Positions 1-9,538 of a stretch of 64,000 bases of DNA are shown piece after piece. A model generated the notes under the pieces. That model searched no databases, was not told where the DNA came from, and saw only the letters and a list, made by a program, of their open reading frames with translations. Source of the DNA: Uranotaenia lowii (Eukaryota; Arthropoda; Insecta; Diptera; Culicidae). How positions within the stretch are numbered: the stretch's first letter is position 1; every line of letters begins with the position of its first letter. The stretch lies in contig NC_073693.1 in NCBI RefSeq assembly GCF_029784155.1, positions 232,949,102-233,013,101 of the forward strand, in the 5' to 3' direction. A program made the translations under genes and the position numbers.

Positions 1-455
1 TTTTTGATAGATTCAAAATAACAGCTCCAAACTTGTCCAAATGTGTTTTATTAAAATTGAACTATTGATTGTTTGTAACAGCAATTTCCCCATTTGAAAA
101 TTAAACATTTAAACATAAAACAAATTTCAACGAAAACTAAAATGTGTTTTAGTTCATGAAATAATTATTGACAAATTAAATGATTAGAAATGTAAGCTTT
201 TTGCTTTATAATACATGCAACCAATCCAAAAGTATTTTGATGCTTAAAATTGTAATTGATTATTGTCGAATTGCCTGTATCTACCAGTTTCGTCCTTTTG
301 AATTGTTAAATACGTTGATCAGTGTTTAAAATTAACTTATTTAAGAATTTTTGCGTTTTCCGTGTCAAAGCAAAAAAAATAACAAAACTGAAGTGACCTT
401 GAACTTGCATCGGATTACATAATATGTAATGAATATTATTCAATCTCAATATGTA
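1..455. other. AT-rich non-coding flank
   Basis: No gene, RNA or repeat is recognised here. The DNA is AT-rich with stops in all frames. It ends with the TA dinucleotide (454-455) that flanks the following MITE. Confidence 0.5.
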
Positions 456-1367
456 GGGGAGAGTGGGGTATCGTGGGCCATGGGGAAACGTGGGCCACTT
501 TTAATATCTCAGATGTGTGTTGAGATAAAAATCTCAAATCAACTGTCATCGTCGCCGCTTTGCGTGGGCATATATTCCTATATGTTGTTGACTGAAATAC
601 GCATCATATGCTTCTTTTATTTATCAAGCTAAAAAAAATTGGAAAAATTTACTTACATAATTAAAAAAACACCCGCTAATTTCATCGATGGGGAACCTAA
701 AGTGCATAACAAAAATATGCTCATACGCTTATGATCTTAGTTTTGTTATGATCTTTCACATGGAAAAGGAATTTTTGATGAAACATCAATAAGTCACACA
801 AACGCGACCAATTTACAAATCATAGCTTGTGGGGAATCGTGGGCCACACATCTTAAATCACCTATATTTTTATGTTTTTATACACATTCAGAACTTAAAT
901 TACGTTTTCCCTATCTGTAAAGTTTTCTTATCTCAAATGAAGAGTTATGGAAAATATTTTGTCCATCCTATTTAAGAAATTTTGCCAAAACGTTCGCGAG
1001 CCAGGTTTTGGAATCTTTGCGATCATACACAACTCTCTTTTTTATTTCATCATCTGAAATTGCTTTAAAATAACGAAATGAATTAGGAAATCACAGTTTT
1101 GGGTCAACTCATAAATTTTGCATGTTATTTGGTCAATTTGGATTTGGGTGGCCCACGATTCCCCACCATTTTTTAAAATCCAAAAAATATTGCTTTTTTC
1201 AAACAGTCAGAATTTGGGGAAAATAACTTTTTAAAATTTAAAAAAAAATTCCTAATGATACCTTGAAAATGTAGAAACCATACCATTTTTTATTTTCATT
1301 TTATCTTTCATAATAAAGAAGTTATGGAACAACGAAAAAAAGTGGCCCATGATTCCCCACTCTCCCA
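456..1367. mobile_element. TA-flanked MITE with GGGGAGAGTGGGG ends
   Basis: The left end GGGGAGAGTGGGGTATCG (from 456) is matched by an inverted right end, ATTCCCCACTCTCCC, ending near 1366. If the last base changed from C to A (1367), both sides are flanked by TA (454-455 and 1368-1369), the usual target duplication of Tc1/mariner-type elements. The motif GTGGGGaatCGTGGGCC occurs five times: direct at about 463-479, 481-496 and 829-845, inverted at 1150-1166 and 1344-1360. So the ends are repeated inside the element. There is no long ORF, so it must be non-autonomous. The superfamily is inferred from the TA duplication only. Confidence 0.7.
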
Positions 1368-1572
1368 TATTATATTTACGTTTTGGTTCCAGTGATACGA
1401 AAATTGCAAACATTCTCCCAAAATTCAAAATAAAATAACTTCACCTATCATAGCTATTTATGGATTAAGTTCGTTCAAAAATGGGATTAAAAGAGAATTT
1501 CGAATTTGTTTTTACTAATAATTGCTTATTTCAGATAACGTTATTTTGAATTAATCCGAATATGCACAGTGG

Positions 1573-1742
1573 ATGTGTTCTTGCCATCGTGTCAACATTA
1601 CCTTATACATATTTTACACAACTTCGGCAATGGAGCTGTCGGTAACCAATATTCTGATTACCAACCAGAGCCTGCAAACATCAAGCCTAAGTCGACCCAT
1701 TCGTCCCATTTTTTACAAGGTGGAAATCAAATCGGATGCTAG
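1573..1742 (+). CDS. Possible 5' coding exon, unknown product
   Basis: An open frame runs from a stop at 1552 to a splice-donor-like site, GCTAG|GTAAGG, at 1742/1743. Two in-frame ATGs exist, at 1573 and at 1630 (context GGCAATGG). From 1630 the peptide begins MELSVTNILITNQSLQTSSL and continues with basic and proline residues, 37 codons plus two bases. An acceptor-like TTGCTTATTTCAG lies just upstream (ends 1535). Another acceptor at about 2169 (CCTCAATTTCAG) would add only a few serine-rich codons before a stop. The frame is too short to identify, and chance is a real alternative. If real it would be one of very few host exons in the window. Confidence 0.28.
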
Positions 1743-3179
1743 GTAAGGTTTATTGAAGGTCTCACAGGATCATCGTGTACCTTTATCATGAAGTTGATTC
1801 TAGTTCTTTAGCCTTGGTCACTCCATCGTTCGGGAACGCGAACTAGGAGGCAGACGAACTTAAAATTTTAGATTCCTTTTTAGCATTATAAGAAAATGAA
1901 GCACCATTTTTCGCTTACCTATTACGTTTTTTTTAATCCAATTCTTATTGCTCATTTCCATACAACGGATGTTTTTCATATTCGGGATCGTTATCCTCGT
2001 ACTTGGAAGCTTTTTGAAGATACTATTTTTATGTTATTTTAATGCTAATTTTTATTCAAAATTATTTTTGATAAGACACACTTACCTTTCTGATTGTGAA
2101 CCAAATTTTATTTTCCAAGGTGGATAAAGAGAGATTTACGCATTAGACGCTATGTTTCCTCAATTTCAGCTCCAGCAGCTACTTAACCTAACCGGATTCA
2201 AATTCCAAACCAGAGTATGTAGTTGTATTAAATTGCCCATCCTTCACCACATTTCAAAAACTGAATTGGAAACTGAATTGAAATATCTGCTTAAGAAACT
2301 TTTCACGCAATAAATTTTCCTCGCGATCCTCTGTTGCACATATCTTATGTTTATTTACTAACTTTATGCATTCATTTCACATTTAACACCCGGTAAAGCA
2401 AAAACTTGTGCGGAGATTTTTTTATATCACTTATTCACTCTCTGTCTACGGTGAAAAACTGTGCACGACTCGATTCGATTAAAAATGGCAGGGCTTTGTC
2501 GAAAATGGATTTAATGGGAACTACTTGTAAATAATGTAGCATGTAATGAACAGTTGATTGGTTTACATGTAATGACACATGATACTCATTGCTGATAAAG
2601 GCAAATGCCAAATACGTGAATTCACGAGTAATGTAACATTACATTTTTAAATTGTGCGATTTTAGCGAATTGAGATTTACATGAAACAATCTTATTTATT
2701 ACATGAAAACGCCCGATTTCTTTCTACTCATGTTGTTACATGTAAATTTACATGAATTTCCAAATACGTGAACTTTTGTTTGGGTTTTTACATGACCTTT
2801 CAAGCGATTTTTGAAATCACTTTCAAAAACTGAAAATTCCGTGCAACGTGATATTACATTTTTTTTCTGTGTAGTTCTAGGAAAACTTATAATGATGATC
2901 TACACACATCATCCCAAATTGCACAGAATTCAAAGGAAACGTTCGAATGTGAGATGAAAAGTTTCTCAAAATACATTTATGAAATATTTTACAGTTTTTT
3001 TTTTCCAAAAGATGAGTCATTGCTGTACTTCATTTAAGAACATTTTTGTTGCGTTTTTTTTATATTAAATTTAAGGTTTAGAATTACATTACAGAAAAAA
3101 AATCAAAGTTTTGTTAAATATTTGATCAGAGATAAAACATATTATTCTTATATAATTGTAGAAAATGAAATTGAATTTT
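1743..3179. other. Non-coding; contains a TTACATG-rich repeat
   Basis: No gene is seen. About 2530-2870 is rich in ATTACATG/CATGTAAT words and ends with ACTGAAAATTCCG...TTACATTTTTTTTCTGTGTAG. The same ACTGAAAATTCCG word recurs at about 51225 and, inverted, in the hairpin near 50.5 kb, so this is probably a decayed member of one MITE family. Its outer boundary could not be fixed. The last bases (3168-3179) are the left target-site duplication of the LINE fragment that follows. Confidence 0.4.
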
Positions 3180-3353
3180 CATGTTGTGTGGAAGTGTGAA
3201 CGGTTTGATCGATCGAGGGCTTGGCTACTGGATACCCTTAGGGCCCGACGTAAACCACCTGGTGTTCCAATTCGAGACATCTTGGCAAAACTTGATCTTG
3301 AATATTTGTACCCTATCTACAAATATCTTAAAATGTCTGACTCGGTCGTTTAG
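3180..3353 (+). pseudogene. C-terminal end of a LINE ORF2 (zinc-finger tail)
   Basis: The 57-codon remnant begins HVVWKCERFDRSRAW and ends KYLKMSDSVV before TAG (3351-3353). The H-x(4)-C spacing followed by an aromatic/basic stretch is the second half of the CCHC motif that follows reverse transcriptase in R1/LOA/Jockey-type ORF2 proteins. The intact R1-clade ORF at 24-26 kb shows the same pattern (EHVVFVCPRF). The frame is uninterrupted, so the copy may be fairly young, but without the RT and endonuclease domains it is dead. The clade is inferred. Confidence 0.65.
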
Positions 3354-3750
3354 TCCTCTTACCTTCCCTGTATATGTACCCTATTATTCTTTCCCCCTGT
3401 ATATGTACCCTATTAATCTTGGCTTCGTTTCATCAATAGAGTAACCTCTCATGCGATGGGTCCGACAAACTCTAGCAGAAGGCTGGCCAGGAAGACGATC
3501 ACCTGGAGTAGCTATCGGAACCTCAGCTACAGGAAGCCACCAGCGTACCCAGATGGAAAATTTTTATACTAAACCCTAGACGTTCCCCTTCCCTCTCCTA
3601 AATTAAATTATATTCTAACAGTTGAGTCGCCGCGACTATTACGGCTCCCCCTTCTACTAACATAGATAAGTTAAGTGATACACTCGGCAAAATGAAACTT
3701 TGTAAGTAAAATGCCTTAATAAACAGACCTTTGATTAAAAAAAAAAAAAA
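3180..3750 (+). mobile_element. 5'-truncated LINE fragment with TSD and poly(A)
   Basis: The fragment starts abruptly inside coding sequence, runs through a stop and a 3' UTR, has AATAAA at about 3718-3723 and ends in a poly(A) tract (about 3737-3750). The flanks AAATTGAATTTT at 3168-3179 and at 3748-3759 (part shared with the A tail) form the target-site duplication. This is the signature of a 5'-truncated copy made by target-primed reverse transcription. The 3' UTR holds a short direct repeat, CTGTATATGTACCCTATTA, near 3370 and 3400. Confidence 0.85.
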
Positions 3751-3906
3751 TTGAATTTTGCAGTATATGTAAGTGCTTTATACAAAGTAGTTCTACTTTT
3801 TTCGACTTTCTTGAAGCAGTTTATCAAGTTTATCGTGGTTTGCTTGAAAGTATGTGAATCTCTAGAACTGACACCACGTTATCACGGATGAAATAATGCT
3901 ACGCAT

Positions 3907-5885
3907 TGTAGCAGTCGCACCATTGAAACTTCGATATAATTCTCCGAACCAACAATGCTATGTTGGTTCAGCCTAGAGGGTATGCAAACAGGTCAACACT
4001 GTTTCGATCCCTTGTCTTAATCGAGTAATCGACGACCTAAATGTCTGGCTCTCTCACTTTAAGATCGTGTCCAGACAATTATTCGGAAGGGTTGGGATGA
4101 GACATACAGGCCCAGAAGACGATCGGAAAACGAGCGACTTATTTGAATAACAATTTCACGAAAATTTTCTAAAGACCATTCGGGAAATGACGTACTTCCG
4201 TCCGAGGTCATTTGCCCTAATATGAGGCTGCACACCATCGATCACTTCAATCTGGATCGTGATCGCGTGTGGAAGTAGTTTGCTCGCGCCGTTTTTATTT
4301 GAATTAGTAGTAGAGGTAAAAGTGATGTGGGATCAAATATTTCGGAGACTAAATTCTTTTCCTTTAAGCAGGATCAATATTAACTGCTACTATAGGGCTT
4401 AGTGCGTGAATGCGTGTGTTAGGTAACTACATTGCAAGGTAAAGTCGTGCATAATAAAAACCCGTGCTCGTGCTGTGCTAATAATTATTGCCTAATTAGG
4501 CACACGATTTCGTTAACAGCAGCTTGCACGAGAATCCACCGCCCAGCCAGCAACAAACGCGATCCGGAATTGAAACTCCGGTTGATTGAAGGGACATCTT
4601 TACCCTGAAGCCAACCCGAGAGCCCTCTAATCCAACCACGTTGGTCAAGGAATTTCCTCTGCATCCGAAAATCATCCATAGTCGTGATCATCTGCAGCCT
4701 TCCAAGCACCGACTTATTGTGATAAGCGTCCTGATCACACTGAGCTACGAGACGGTCAACGACCCAACTACTGTTAGCAGAAGCCGGCTGTTGCCCCAGC
4801 AACAGCAGTATAACTCGTTGGAGCAGCACTTTGCCCGTGGTCGAAAGCAACACACGGCCGCTGCCGTAAGTACATCAACAGCAAAAACAATGCATCGTTC
4901 GGTGAGTCCAAATGTATGATTCCCTTTTGTTCCATTAGCAGCATTCATGTTCGTCCACGAAAGACGAATCACATCAAATAACCAATATATTGTTTCACGG
5001 ACTGCTTATCCGTTGGACGCGTCCAAGATTTTTATAAAGTGGATGGCATAAAAGTATGCATACTAAAATTTGAACATTATTTATGAACGCCCCACATAAA
5101 ATCTCCAAGCATAACACTCGAGTGTGGTAAGCGTTACGCTTATCAAATGAACTTCTGGCCCCTTCCTTAGCACAGCACGGTTCCAGCTACTGAAATCTGA
5201 AAGAGAGAGTTAGAGAGAGAATTAATTGCACGCACTGGTAGGAGAATGAAGTAGAGATAGGAAATCGAGAAACATAGAATAATCACCAATGTACATACTT
5301 AGGTTCTAAGACTTTGCCCACTGAGTACAAATGAAAATGAATTATCAAATTGCAAACGAATTATGATTAGCACTTACCTGAATACAATTCTGAAACACAA
5401 CATGTTTTTACACTAAAATATTGTATTTCTATTTCGAATGAATACATTATGGGCTCAATCCTCCTACCCGAAAGTTTTTAGTGGATGAAACACTGATATC
5501 ACATCACTACGCGTAACGTCGTCCATGTGTTCCGAGCCATGTGCTCTGATTTTGAATTTGCTCTTCCACTACCGTTCGCTTTCTAGTGCGATGTTTTCTT
5601 TGGTCCTATGATATTAACTTTAGGTATGGGTGATCTCTTACCGGATGTTTTTAGGGAGTTCTAGGGTTTTTAAAATTCATTTTGAGTGAGTCCGAGTTTC
5701 ACTCGAGTTTTTCGTTCTTCTTTGAAAGCCTGCCTGAATCGATCCTCATAATCTTTCCGGACTATCTTCTTGACTCGCCCTGAAGAGAGTCCCAGCCGGG
5801 CAATTTAGACGTGGTGTGCAATCTTCGGTAACGAAGTGGCGCATAAGTTGCATACTTGCAAGGGATCGATACAGTGCTGGCCACA
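3907..5885 (+). repeat. LTR copy 1 (5' outer LTR)
   Basis: The 1,979-bp LTR has TG...CA ends. It contains AATAAA at 4453-4458 and splice-donor-like GCC|GTAAGTA (about 4866) and TTCG|GTGAGTC (about 4899), which could serve spliced LTR-started transcripts. It also contains GTAAGCGTTACGCTTATC (about 5128), a short palindrome echoing the 20-bp palindrome inside the element. Open frames occur on both strands near 4485-4919 (a GQQ-rich 122-codon frame on minus, a QQQQ-containing frame on plus). None is recognised, and they are probably leader or chance frames. Confidence 0.92.
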
Positions 5886-5888
5886 TTT

Positions 5889-5906
5889 TGGCGCCCAACG
5901 TGGGGC
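5889..5906 (+). other. Primer binding site, tRNA-Lys type (copy 1)
   Basis: TGGCGCCCAACGTGGGGC begins three bases after the LTR. It is the complement of the CCA-bearing 3' end of animal tRNA-Lys(CUU), so minus-strand synthesis would be primed by that tRNA. It overlaps a self-complementary stretch (TGGCGCC ... GGCGCCA, 5889-5910) that could form a hairpin in the genomic RNA. Confidence 0.88.
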
Positions 5907-5993
5907 GCCAAACGAGAGGGGGGCTCAAATCTACACAACCTAGAAACTGCAAACAATTTGGACACGGCAGACTCAGACTATTCGGCGTACGAG

Positions 5994-6251
5994 ATGAACT
6001 ACATCGGAAAGCAATACGACCGGAGTAGAAGTCATCAAGAGAAAACAGGGGGAAAACCAGAGATGACGGTGAACTCAAAGGGTATCGAAAGACCGGTTCT
6101 ACTCTGCTGGAATTGCAGAAAACAAGGACATATTTGGCGTCAATGTAGAGAAGAAAAGAGAATATTCTGCTACATTTGTGGGAACCCGGGAAAAACATCC
6201 ACGTTCTGCGACAATCATCCCAAAAGCTCGAAGGCGCAGATGGGAAACTAA
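5994..6251 (+). CDS. gag: gag remnant: nucleocapsid with two zinc knuckles (copy 1)
   Basis: The frame is open from inside the LTR (ATG at 5856 lies before the PBS). The first ATG after the PBS is at 5994, chosen as start, giving 85 codons. It encodes CWNCRKQGHIWRQC, a perfect CX2CX4HX4C zinc knuckle, then a second Cys/His cluster (CYICGNPGKTSTFC) lacking the usual His position. These are RNA-binding nucleocapsid motifs. A normal gypsy gag has several hundred residues of matrix/capsid before them. Here only about 200 bp separate PBS and knuckles, so the capsid region is deleted. The frame overlaps the protease frame in the -1 register. Confidence 0.8.
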   Translation: MNYIGKQYDRSRSHQEKTGGKPEMTVNSKGIERPVLLCWNCRKQGHIWRQCREEKRIFCYICGNPGKTSTFCDNHPKSSKAQMGN

Positions 6252-7057
6252 ATGTGGAATGCAGTGCAGGGAACGACAACATTCCAACCACTCATTTAGT
6301 TCCCAAAAACGAGTTTGAAGATCCGTTCGTGAAAGTGTGTGAAGTAAATGTACACACGGAAACATGTCCGAGTATCTCAGTACGAATTTTCGACACAAAG
6401 TATGAGGCACTGTTAGATTCTGGCGCAAGCGTTAGTGTCACTAGTGTTACAGATATTGCCGCCAAAAATGGACTCCAGATGCACCCTAGTTCTTTAAAAA
6501 TAGTCACTGCTGATAAGACAGTCCAAGAGTGCCTTGGCTATGTTCAGTTACCGATCGAGTTCCGAGGAATTACAAAAGTCATTTCAACACTTGTTGTTCC
6601 CAAGATTTGTCGGAAGATTATCTTAGGATATGATTTTTGGAAATCCTTTTGTATTCAGCCAATGATGGCTGGAGAAAACGGGTACGAGGAAATACCAATA
6701 GTAGGTGAGAAGAAGGAAACAGAGGTAGATATTGGTATGGTACAACACTCATTGCTGCCCATAGAAACGCTTCCGGTTGTCAAAGAGATCGAACGAGATA
6801 AAACGCTAGATGTTGCAGCACTGGAATCGCCAGAGCCGTCACACAACTCGCTAAAAATGATCGAAATAGAACATTATTCGAACGTGGAGAATAGGGAGGT
6901 ATTAACCGAAGTCATGGAAAAATTTCCGTTTACTACAGAAAATCAAATAAGAAAACCTTTTACTTCATTCGAACACGAAAGATTTTTGAAAGACGAAGCT
7001 AAACCTTTGTTAGAAGCAAGGAATCTACAAGCCCATCTTGATGATTTGAAAATCTAA
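6176..7057 (+). CDS. pro: Retroviral-type aspartic protease, truncated pol (copy 1)
   Basis: The frame contains ALLDSGASVSVTS, with the catalytic Asp-Ser-Gly at 6416-6424, and KIILGYDFW (about 6613-6640), the hydrophobic-hydrophobic-Gly motif of pepsin-like retroviral proteases. It would process the Gag-Pol polyprotein. After the protease the sequence ENREVLTEVMEKFPFT resembles the linker before reverse transcriptase in gypsy elements. Then the frame ends (DDLKI, stop at 7055-7057) without any RT motif. The listed ATG lies inside the gag overlap; translation is more likely by -1 frameshift from gag. With RT, RNase H and integrase gone, the element depends on others. Confidence 0.82.
   Translation: MWEPGKNIHVLRQSSQKLEGADGKLNVECSAGNDNIPTTHLVPKNEFEDPFVKVCEVNVHTETCPSISVRIFDTKYEALLDSGASVSVTSVTDIAAKNGLQMHPSSLKIVTADKTVQECLGYVQLPIEFRGITKVISTLVVPKICRKIILGYDFWKSFCIQPMMAGENGYEEIPIVGEKKETEVDIGMVQHSLLPIETLPVVKEIERDKTLDVAALESPEPSHNSLKMIEIEHYSNVENREVLTEVMEKFPFTTENQIRKPFTSFEHERFLKDEAKPLLEARNLQAHLDDLKI
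6188..6240 (+). promoter_or_regulatory. Candidate -1 ribosomal frameshift signal (copy 1)
   Basis: GGGAAAA at 6188-6194 lies in the gag frame as G GGA AAA, the X XXY YYZ layout used for -1 slippage. Gag codons start at multiples of 3 and protease codons one base earlier, so a -1 shift here enters the protease frame. Ten bases downstream TCTGCG (6205-6210) can pair with CGCAGA (6235-6240), a possible stimulatory stem. The same signal is at 11820-11826 with its stem in copy 2. Slippage itself is inferred. Confidence 0.55.
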
Positions 7058-7973
7058 AATTTTACAGCTATGAAAACCTATAATACTAGGAAAGACAATG
7101 CACCACAATTAACAAAGTCTGGTTGCAAAAAAATATTAGAACCGCCCTAGTTTGATCAAGCAAATTCAGACTGCATCCTACCACAAAACCTTTGACTACT
7201 GGAGGAAGATTAACTAGTGTGCTGGGAGATAATTAATAAAAATTTACCACAAAATTGCTTGGGTTTTAAATAATTTGTTCTTTGTTGAAGCAAAAAGCGT
7301 TCCCCTCGACCGGAAGTAAGAGCGAGTTCTAAGGTTTAACCTGAGAATGATGACCTAACCACCATAAAACTCGGAGCCATACGGCGTTGAAGAGGAGTAC
7401 TGTATAAGGAAACATAGCGTGAGTTTAGCTGTGGGGTGAGCTAGACGCTGATCGCGAAGTCTCAGAAGTTCTCGGAAGAGAACAATGTTGAGCAACCCGA
7501 GTTAATCGAGCTCACTTCAACAAAGTTCAAAGCGTATTTAAAAATCCAGGAATTTACTAAATTCAAGAAACTAGGGAAAACAAAACGACCTAACATCGAA
7601 ACGCGACAACTTCAAGCTGATTGATAGGAAACGAGAAGAGCTCCTATGCTTGCATACGCAAAATTTTCCCTAATCTTAATTTTCATAAGCTCTTCCCGTT
7701 ATTTTTCTCATATTTTTTTTTGTAAATAATGTTAGTTTTTATAGTTCACAATAGTTACTTATATCTAGATTAGTACTTAGCCTATTTTTTATCACAATTT
7801 ATATATACAATTCATTTCTTCCCTTATTCTAACTTAGCCTAATTTACAAATTTCTTAACCTATACCATCGAGTGCCTTATTGAATCTAATATTAACGTTT
7901 TTAGAATTTTAGGGCTATATTTTAAACAAGCAAACACTTGGTTTTGGTTGAAATATTGGAGTATTTTTTTTGG
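7058..7973 (+). other. Internal region after protease, no frame recognised (copy 1)
   Basis: About 0.9 kb of AT-rich DNA where pol should be. Stops occur in all frames and no RT, RNase H or integrase motif was seen. The same stretch is at 12690-13605 in copy 2. Confidence 0.6.
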
Positions 7974-8680
7974 TTAACGGCTGAAGTAATTAATTAAGGG
8001 TGATTGTGCACCCGCGCATGAGAAACTTCGCTCTCGTTTTGCGCAAACGCTTATTTGCGTTTCTTTTGCTGCGAATCCGTTTTCTCCGTATAGTGGCCTA
8101 GCTGAAGAGCGACATTCGTTCGGAATTGCGCGGATTTGGTAACGCTTCCTTTTGCCGGAAATTCTTCGGTGGTAGAGGATTTGGCAGGGGAACTTGAGCC
8201 CGAAAACGAGATTCCGACCGGTGGCACTCTTTGGTGAAACACCGAATTCACATCCCAACGGGTTCAGCAGTGGCGAACGAGGCAAGCGGGCATCCACTCT
8301 CGACACGGGGACCTCACTTGGGAGCGCACGCTGTCGTGGGTGGAAAACTGTCGGCCGAGTTCCTTCTGCTACGAATCTGGTTGGACAGCTCATATTCCCA
8401 GTGATTTTGTTCCGAGGTTTGGATGTCAGTTCCTTTTTTCATCTGCCTGCACCTAAAAGAAAGAATTAAAACAAATATTAGAATTATACTTACCTGAGAG
8501 CTCCTTCCATCCAGCGAATTTTCTTCAAAACATTCGATTTTCAATTCCTTTGGTCCGTCGTAGTTCCTAAAAAAATAAACAAAACATTAGTAATTTACAT
8601 TTAAACTAACCAGTTTAACTTCGCGCTTCGTTTGAGATCCTTTTTGTAAAATTTTAAGGCCATTTTGCTGATGATTTACC
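7974..8680 (-). other. Antisense split-gene candidate inside the element (copy 1)
   Basis: On the minus strand an open segment 8566-8494 (reading NYDGPKELKIECFEEN...) lies between an acceptor-like TTTTTTTAG and a strong donor CTCAG|GTAAGTAT (8493). A polypyrimidine acceptor (TTTCTTTTAGGTGCAGGCAG, about 8462-8443) follows. Splicing to 8442 gives a 51-bp intron and keeps the frame open for about 42 codons (KKGTDIQTSEQNHWEYELSN...). A further minus-strand frame, 8251-8051, is Ser/Thr-rich and ends QQKKRK. Other frames of 139 and 91 codons overlap. None is recognised. It could be a captured host gene, an antisense accessory ORF, or chance in GC-richer sequence. Confidence 0.3.
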
Positions 8681-8793
8681 TGAAAACCTAAAAAATTTTT
8701 GCCGAGAAAAGCACTTTGCACCGATTATGCTGTTTTGATTTTGTTTTGACATTTCTTTCCCACTGGCGGCCTGCTTTGGTTCATTCAGGTAGT

Positions 8794-8813
8794 AAGCGTT
8801 ATGCATAACGCTT
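8794..8813. repeat. 20-bp perfect palindrome (copy 1)
   Basis: AAGCGTTATGCATAACGCTT is its own reverse complement. The same bases are at 14426-14445 in copy 2. The LTR carries a related short palindrome (AAGCGTTACGCTT, about 5130), so the element has two sites of similar type, possibly protein-binding sites. Function unknown. Confidence 0.7.
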
Positions 8814-9478
8814 GGAAGATTAAGGTGGTGCGGTATACTGATTGCATTTATTAATCAAAAGTTTTGCTTTTGGAGTTGAAAATGTGATGACATGAAGTAA
8901 TAATGATTGCTTGGTAGCAATGTAGATATGTTAACCGAATAAATTTCGGTGTTGTATGATCTATTGCGGATATTTGGTGGTATTATGAAAACTGTTTGGG
9001 CAAAACCTTGCTATCCAAAAACATTTGGAGTTGAAGAAAATTTGCTGTTATAGAGTGAAAGAATGTAAGGGAGATATGCGTTTTATTTGAGGAGAGTTTT
9101 CCAGAAAAAGTTGGAGTTGCTCTTACAAATTTAACTGATTGAGTTTTATTGTACCAAAATTGGTTCCAACAAATGATTGGACGTTTTGTGAAGAAAACTA
9201 TCGTTGATTCTGAATGGAATAACTATTTTATGGTCTGAAAATTATCCAATCTTATTGGAATTCGTTCAGGACCGGATGATTTACGAGAAGTATTTGTTGA
9301 GTGCAATTGTGAATGAACTGAAGGGGTAAAAGGTGAGAAAGAATGTCAATTCAAGAGCATTGCATTAGTTTTATTTTGTAAATAGTGAAAATAACAATAC
9401 ATATTAATTTGAATGAATACCTTCTAGTTCGCTGTACATAATTTCTTTGATTTACCTTAAGTTTCAATGTAGTTTCCC

Positions 9479-9522
9479 TTTACGAAAATTTGGTTTAACT
9501 TCTTGAACCAAATTTTCGTAAA
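9479..9522. repeat. 17-bp-arm inverted repeat just before the 3' LTR (copy 1)
   Basis: TTTACGAAAATTTGGTT (9479-9495) and AACCAAATTTTCGTAAA (9506-9522) are perfect inverted repeats with a 10-base loop, 16 bases before the next LTR. No polypurine tract is seen immediately before the LTR, where plus-strand priming would be expected. The same structure is at 15111-15154 in copy 2. Confidence 0.8.
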
Positions 9523-9538
9523 AATAAGTCCGGTGTTA

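Noticed and set aside
5746..6428. Minus-strand frames of 67-181 codons opposite gag and pro, also in copy 2
   Set aside because: They lie opposite a clear zinc-knuckle and protease coding region and contain no motif; shadows.
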